NCBI GenBank assembly: GCA_964563545.1
Contig: CAZLXB010000054.1
Coordinates: 1 to 5,403, forward strand
Reading direction: 5' to 3'
Source: Casp-actino8 sp964563545
GTDB taxonomy: Bacteria; Actinomycetota; Acidimicrobiia; Acidimicrobiales; Ilumatobacteraceae
DNA length: 5,403 nt
Notes under the pieces: generated by a model
Told to the model about the DNA's origin: nothing
Databases searched by the model: none
The model's input: only the letters and a program-made list of their open reading frames with translations
Position numbers and translations under genes: made by a program
Shown here: positions 1-5,403 of the stretch, in pieces
Position numbering within the stretch: position 1 is the first letter of the stretch
Layout of the letters: each line of letters begins with the position of its first letter

Positions 1-1583
1 TAGCCCTTGCCCGGGTTCGGCTCCATGTTGATCTTGACGACGGCGAACTGACCCGAACCACCCGACTGCTTGATGTGTCGGTACTCGACCTGCTCCACCA
101 ACTTGGTGACGGTCTCGCGGTAGGCCACCTGCGGCTTGCCCACCGTGGCGTCCACGTTGAACTCGCGCTGCATACGGTCGACGAGGATTTCGAGGTGCAA
201 CTCACCCATTCCGGAGATCACGGTCTGGCCGGTCTCTTCGTCGGTGCGCACGCGGAAGGTCGGGTCTTCGTCGGAGAGTGACTTGAGCGCCTTGCCCAAC
301 TTGTCCTGGTCGTCCTTGGTCTTGGGTTCGATGGCCACGTGGATCACGGGCTCGGGGAACTCCATGCGCTCGAGGATGATCGGGTTGTTGCGATCGCAGA
401 GCGTGTCACCGGTGGTGGTCTCCTTGAATCCGAGACCGGCCACGATGTCGCCGGCGAGGGCGACGTCGAGATCTTCGCGCTGGTTGGCGTGCATCAGAAG
501 GATGCGGCCAAGACGCTCACGACGCTCCTTGGTCGAGTTGTAGACCTCGTCGCCCTTGTTGATCTGGCCCGAGTACACGCGGAAGTACGTGAGCTTCCCG
601 AACGGGTCGGCCACGATCTTGAAGGCCAGCGCGGCGAACGGCGCCGACTCGTCGGCGGCGCGCTCGGCGGGTTCCTCGGCCTCGCCCGGCTTCACACCCT
701 GAGCGGGCGGAATGTCGAGCGGACTCGGCAGGTAGTCGACAACGGCGTCGAGCATCGGCTGCACACCCTTGTTCTTGAACGCCGAACCACAGAGAATCGG
801 CACGAAGTCGAAAGCCAGCGTGCCCTTTCGGATGGCGCGCTTGATCTCCTCCTCGGTGAGGCTCTCGCCGCCGAGGTACTTCTCCATGAGTTCGTCATCG
901 CTCGTGGCGATGGTCTCGAGAAGCTCCTCGCGGTACTTGTTCGCCTGGTCGACCATGTCGGCCGGAATGTCGACTTCGTCCCACTTCGCGCCGAGTTCTT
1001 CGTCGCGCCAGATGAGCGCCTTCATCTTGACGAGGTCCACCAGACCCACGAAAGGCTTGTTGCTCTCGGGTCCGCCGGCTCCCACCGGAAGATGAAGAAC
1101 GGCGCAGGTCGCCTCGAGGCGGTCCTTGACCATCTGCACCGTGCGGTAGAAGTCGGCACCGATGCGGTCCATCTTGTTGACGAAGCACATGCGCGGCACG
1201 CGGTACTTGTTGGCCTGGCGCCACACTGTCTCGGTCTGGGGCTCCACACCGGCCACCGAGTCGAACACGGTGACGGCACCGTCGAGTACGCGGAGCGAAC
1301 GCTCCACCTCGATGGTGAAGTCCACGTGGCCGGGGGTGTCGATGATGTTGATGCGGTGGTTGTTCCAGATGCAGGTGGTGGCAGCCGACGTGATGGTGAT
1401 GCCGCGCTCCTGCTCCTGCGCCATGTGGTCCATGGTCGCGGCGCCTTCGTGCACTTCACCGATCTTGTAGGTCTTGCCGGTGTAGTAGAGGATGCGCTCG
1501 GTCGTGGTGGTCTTACCGGCATCGATGTGCGCCATGATGCCGATGTTGCGGGTGCGCTCGAGGGGGAACTCACGCTTTGCCAT
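1..1583 (-). CDS. fusA: Elongation factor G (EF-G), 3' end cut off by window edge
   Basis: EF-G is the cytoplasmic GTPase that drives tRNA/mRNA translocation on the ribosome and, with ribosome recycling factor, splits post-termination ribosomes. The window holds 527 full codons of a protein that is normally about 690-700 residues, so roughly the last 170 (most of domain IV and domain V) lie beyond the left edge; no stop is seen. The G domain is intact: P-loop AHIDAGKT at residues 18-25, switch I RGITI at 60-64, DTPGH at 82-86 with the catalytic His86, NKMD at 136-139, and GSAF at 266-269. Domain II follows (for example GKLTYFRVYSG), then domain III (GMGELHLEILVDRM) and the start of domain IV (GGSGQFA). 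The ATG at 1583 is chosen because MAKREFPLERTRNIGIMAHIDAGK aligns with EF-G N-termini once split into its parts, and no in-frame alternative fits better. It lies 112 bases after rpsG on the same strand, the usual str-operon order. The reading frame is unbroken. Identification is very secure. Confidence 0.98.
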   Translation of the reverse strand, partial: MAKREFPLERTRNIGIMAHIDAGKTTTTERILYYTGKTYKIGEVHEGAATMDHMAQEQERGITITSAATTCIWNNHRINIIDTPGHVDFTIEVERSLRVLDGAVTVFDSVAGVEPQTETVWRQANKYRVPRMCFVNKMDRIGADFYRTVQMVKDRLEATCAVLHLPVGAGGPESNKPFVGLVDLVKMKALIWRDEELGAKWDEVDIPADMVDQANKYREELLETIATSDDELMEKYLGGESLTEEEIKRAIRKGTLAFDFVPILCGSAFKNKGVQPMLDAVVDYLPSPLDIPPAQGVKPGEAEEPAERAADESAPFAALAFKIVADPFGKLTYFRVYSGQINKGDEVYNSTKERRERLGRILLMHANQREDLDVALAGDIVAGLGFKETTTGDTLCDRNNPIILERMEFPEPVIHVAIEPKTKDDQDKLGKALKSLSDEDPTFRVRTDEETGQTVISGMGELHLEILVDRMQREFNVDATVGKPQVAYRETVTKLVEQVEYRHIKQSGGSGQFAVVKINMEPNPGKG

Positions 1584-1589
1584 CGTCGT

Positions 1590-1597
1590 TCACTTTC
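1590..1597 (-). promoter_or_regulatory. Weak ribosome binding site of fusA
   Basis: Read on the minus strand, GAAAGTGA lies six bases upstream of the fusA ATG. It matches the anti-Shine-Dalgarno complement GGAGGTGA at six of eight positions, so it is weaker than the sites of rpsL and rpsG. An ATG slightly upstream (within AATGAAAG) is out of frame with fusA and is not the start. The weak site is of interest because EF-G is a highly made protein; efficient initiation may rely on other leader features, which is inference. Confidence 0.5.
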
Positions 1598-1633
1598 ATT
1601 CGTGGGGGTTTCGGGCGGGGGTCTTACATGGTC

Positions 1634-1659
1634 GCACCCCGGTGACAGGACCGGGGTGC
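1634..1659 (-). other. Strong stem-loop in the rpsG-fusA spacer
   Basis: Positions 1634-1643 and 1650-1659 form a perfect 10-base-pair inverted repeat with a 6-base loop. On the transcript it reads GCACCCCGGU, loop CCUGUC, ACCGGGGUGC. It is not followed by a U-run (next bases GACCAUGUAAG), so it is not a classical intrinsic terminator. It sits 51 bases upstream of the fusA start. It could be an RNA processing or pausing site, a U-less partial terminator or attenuator that sets the S7:EF-G ratio, or a protein-binding element. The inverted repeat is directly visible; the role is unknown. Confidence 0.7.
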
Positions 1660-1687
1660 TGGAGAACTGCTATTTCTGCAGGAACTG

Positions 1688-1706
1688 ACCGCTGATCACC
1701 AGCGGT
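1688..1706 (-). other. Stem-loop enclosing the rpsG stop codon
   Basis: Positions 1688-1694 and 1700-1706 form a perfect 7-base-pair inverted repeat with a 5-base loop (transcript ACCGCUG, loop GUGAU, CAGCGGU). The UGA stop of rpsG falls inside the loop, and the last codons (Tyr-Arg-Trp) form most of the 5' arm. No U-run follows. Because terminating ribosomes would cover this hairpin, it could couple termination on rpsG with RNA folding or decay downstream. It may also be chance; the repeat itself is certain. Confidence 0.5.
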
Positions 1707-2166
1707 AGTGGGCGAAGGCCTTGTTGGACTCGGCCATCTTCTGCATGTCGTCGCGCTTCTTGATCGAGGCGCCGAGACCATTGGAGGCATCGAGCAACTC
1801 GTTGGCGAGGCACTCGGCCATGGTCTTTTCGCGGCGGGCACGGGCGTACTCGACGACCCAGCGGATGGCGAGGGTGTTGGCCCGACGGGGCTTCACCTCG
1901 ACCGGCACCTGATAGGTGGCGCCACCGACGCGGCGGCTGCGGACTTCGAGCGGCGGACGAACGTTGTCGATGGCGCGCTTCAAAGTGGCCACCGGCTCGG
2001 CACCGGACTTGGTCTCGACGATCTTCAATGCGTCGTACACGATCTTCTCGGCGACACTCTTCTTGCCGCGGAGCATGACCTTGTTCATGAGCTGGGTCAC
2101 GAGGAGCGAGCGGTACACCGGATCCGGATGGAGTTCACGGCGGGGGGCGGGACCCTTACGAGGCAT
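1696..2166 (-). CDS. rpsG: 30S ribosomal protein S7
   Basis: S7 is a primary assembly protein that binds the 3' major domain of 16S rRNA, nucleates the 30S head, and lies near the E site and mRNA exit channel. The complete protein is 156 residues, the usual bacterial length. It begins MPRKGPAPRRE and ends FAHYRW, both typical. The basic beta-hairpin region with RPPLEVRSRRVGGATYQVPVE spans about residues 70-90, and the helical core with KIVYDAL and MAECLANELLDA flanks it. The ATG at 2166 is supported by a Shine-Dalgarno six bases upstream. It starts 23 bases after the rpsL stop and is followed by a 112-base spacer before fusA, so co-transcription with rpsL is likely. In E. coli S7 is the translational repressor of the str operon through the rpsL-rpsG spacer; that spacer is much shorter here, so the same mechanism is not evident. 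No oddities in sequence. Identification is very secure. Confidence 0.99.
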   Translation of the reverse strand: MPRKGPAPRRELHPDPVYRSLLVTQLMNKVMLRGKKSVAEKIVYDALKIVETKSGAEPVATLKRAIDNVRPPLEVRSRRVGGATYQVPVEVKPRRANTLAIRWVVEYARARREKTMAECLANELLDASNGLGASIKKRDDMQKMAESNKAFAHYRW

Positions 2167-2172
2167 TGATGT

Positions 2173-2178
2173 TCACCT
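2173..2178 (-). promoter_or_regulatory. Ribosome binding site of rpsG
   Basis: AGGTGA on the minus strand matches the Shine-Dalgarno consensus and ends six bases before the rpsG ATG. A second purine stretch, AAGGA, lies a few bases further upstream but is too far for optimal spacing. The site lies wholly inside the 23-base rpsL-rpsG spacer. Confidence 0.8.
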
Positions 2179-2189
2179 GTTCCTTGACG

Positions 2190-2561
2190 TCACTTGGCGC
2201 GCTTCGCGCCGTAACGGCTGCGGGCCTGCTTGCGGTTCTTCACACCGGCCGCGTCGAGCGCGCCACGGATGATCTTGTAACGGACGCCGGGGAGGTCGCG
2301 CACGCGGCCACCACGGACGAGCACGATCGAGTGCTCCTGGAGATTGTGTCCTTCGCCCGGGATGTAGGCGGTGATCTCGACACCACTCGACAAGCGGACG
2401 CGCGCCACCTTGCGCAGAGCCGAGTTCGGCTTCTTCGGTGTGTTGGTGTACACGCGGGTGCAGACACCGCGACGCTGCGGCGACCCCTTCAGGGCCGGCG
2501 TCTTCGTCTTGCTGAACTTGGTGCTGCGGCCCTGGCGGACCAACTGCTGAATGGTGGGCAC
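2190..2561 (-). CDS. rpsL: 30S ribosomal protein S12, with Arg at position 88
   Basis: S12 sits at the 30S decoding centre, contacts helices 18, 27 and 44 of 16S rRNA, and controls accuracy of tRNA selection; it is the classical streptomycin-resistance protein. The complete protein is 123 residues. Family signatures are present: MPTIQQLVRQG at the start, GSPQRRGVCTRVYT at 26-39, TPKKPNSALRK at 41-51, YIPGEGHNLQEHS at 66-78, and GGRVRDLPGVRYK around 84-95, ending in KNRKQARSRYGAK. The start codon is GTG (2559-2561), supported by conservation of the N-terminus and by a Shine-Dalgarno just upstream. Lys43 (codon 2433-2435) is the common, sensitive-type residue, but position 88 (codon 2298-2300) is CGC, Arg, where most bacteria have Lys. 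Asp89 (2295-2297), the residue methylthiolated by RimO in E. coli, is kept. It follows rpoC by 107 bases and precedes rpsG by 23. Identification is very secure. Confidence 0.99.
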   Translation of the reverse strand: MPTIQQLVRQGRSTKFSKTKTPALKGSPQRRGVCTRVYTNTPKKPNSALRKVARVRLSSGVEITAYIPGEGHNLQEHSIVLVRGGRVRDLPGVRYKIIRGALDAAGVKNRKQARSRYGAKRAK

Positions 2562-2567
2562 TCTCGA

Positions 2568-2573
2568 CCTCTT
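2568..2573 (-). promoter_or_regulatory. Ribosome binding site deciding the GTG start of rpsL
   Basis: AAGAGG, within AAAGAGGT on the minus strand, is a good Shine-Dalgarno six bases upstream of GTG at 2559-2561. Together with the conserved PTIQQLVR N-terminus it fixes the GTG as the start codon. Confidence 0.8.
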
Positions 2574-2592
2574 TGCGTTGTGGTGACCCGTT

Positions 2593-2605
2593 TCAGGGAC
2601 CCTGA
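2593..2605. repeat. 13-base perfect dyad in the rpoC-rpsL spacer
   Basis: TCAGGG-A-CCCTGA is a perfect inverted repeat with 6-base arms around one central base. As RNA it could fold only into a small hairpin with a 5-base-pair stem and 3-base loop. It lies just downstream of the candidate -10 element at 2607-2612, so it would cover the expected transcription start. It could therefore be an operator, an initially transcribed hairpin, or chance. Confidence 0.45.
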
Positions 2606-2606
2606 G

Positions 2607-2636
2607 ATGTTACGAGCGACCCCCGACGGACTCCAA
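2607..2636 (-). promoter_or_regulatory. Candidate promoter for rpsL-rpsG-fusA
   Basis: On the minus strand a -35-like TTGGAG (2631-2636) and a -10-like TAACAT (2607-2612) are separated by 18 bases. The -10 keeps the key T, A and final T of the actinobacterial TAnnnT pattern; the -35 matches TTGACA at only three of six positions. A start near 2600 would give a leader of about 40 bases before the rpsL GTG. Other actinobacteria are known to have a str-operon promoter upstream of rpsL separate from the rpoB promoter, which makes one here reasonable, but the motif match alone is modest. Confidence 0.35.
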
Positions 2637-2637
2637 C

Positions 2638-2651
2638 CCCCCGAGAGGGGG
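2638..2651 (-). other. Short GC hairpin just after rpoC
   Basis: On the transcript CCCCC, loop UCUC, GGGGG forms a five-base-pair stem (a G-U pair may extend it) 17 bases after the rpoC stop. No U-run follows (next bases GUUGGAG), so it is not a classical intrinsic terminator. It abuts the candidate -35 element. A partial terminator, an RNA processing site between the rpoC and rpsL parts of the transcript, or no function are all possible. The 8-base palindrome CCCGCGGG at 2655-2662 lies between it and the stop codon. Confidence 0.4.
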
Positions 2652-2668
2652 AAGCCCGCGGGTGTCGA

Positions 2669-5403
<2,735 letters not shown>

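Noticed and set aside
1634..1659. Classical Rho-independent terminator between rpsG and fusA
   Set aside because: The stem is strong, but the bases after it (GACCAUGUAAG) contain no U-tract, and the str order argues for read-through into fusA.
339..1688. A 449-codon open frame on the plus strand, antisense to fusA
   Set aside because: It lies opposite a clearly real fusA frame. High-GC codon bias removes stops from the antisense frames, the translation shows no recognisable family, and no ribosome binding site or promoter supports it.
1708..2169. A 153-codon plus-strand open frame almost exactly opposite rpsG
   Set aside because: It mirrors the rpsG coding frame and has no independent support.
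2638..2651. Intrinsic terminator ending rpoC transcription
   Set aside because: The stem is short and no U-run follows on the transcript, so I list it only as a hairpin.

Overview
The window is a piece of the bacterial rpoBC–str ribosomal/elongation-factor cluster. Every supported gene lies on the minus strand, so the biological order runs right to left: the 3' two-thirds of rpoC (RNA polymerase beta'), then rpsL (ribosomal protein S12), rpsG (S7), and the 5' three-quarters of fusA (elongation factor G). The right edge cuts rpoC at its 5' end and the left edge cuts fusA at its 3' end; rpsL and rpsG are complete.

The DNA is GC-rich with strong third-position GC. The proteins look actinobacterial: RpoC has no large insertion in the trigger loop, S12 ends in a KQARSRYGAK-type tail, S7 is 156 residues, and rpoC is followed directly by rpsL. 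Sequence details such as the S12 N-terminus and the RpoC tail fit a non-mycobacterial, possibly Acidimicrobiia-like, actinobacterium, but the class assignment is an inference from memory of these families, not a search.

Layout on the minus strand: rpoC ends at 2669; a 107-base spacer (2562-2668) holds a short GC hairpin, a candidate promoter, a 13-base dyad and a clear Shine-Dalgarno; rpsL (GTG start) spans 2561-2190; a 23-base spacer carries a Shine-Dalgarno; rpsG spans 2166-1696; a 112-base spacer (1584-1695) holds two perfect inverted repeats, one around the rpsG stop codon and one with a 10-base-pair stem; fusA starts at 1583 and runs off the left end. There is no stretch over 300 bases without a gene.

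The genes work together as a core expression module: RNA polymerase catalytic subunit, two 30S proteins (S12 in the decoding centre, S7 at the head near the mRNA exit), and the translocase EF-G that moves tRNAs and mRNA through the ribosome. I see no mobile element, CRISPR, tRNA, or novel multi-gene system. The most notable point is that S12 carries Arg at the position (88, counting Met) where most bacteria have Lys and where Lys-to-Arg change is a known streptomycin-resistance substitution. The second is the pair of strong hairpins between rpsG and fusA.
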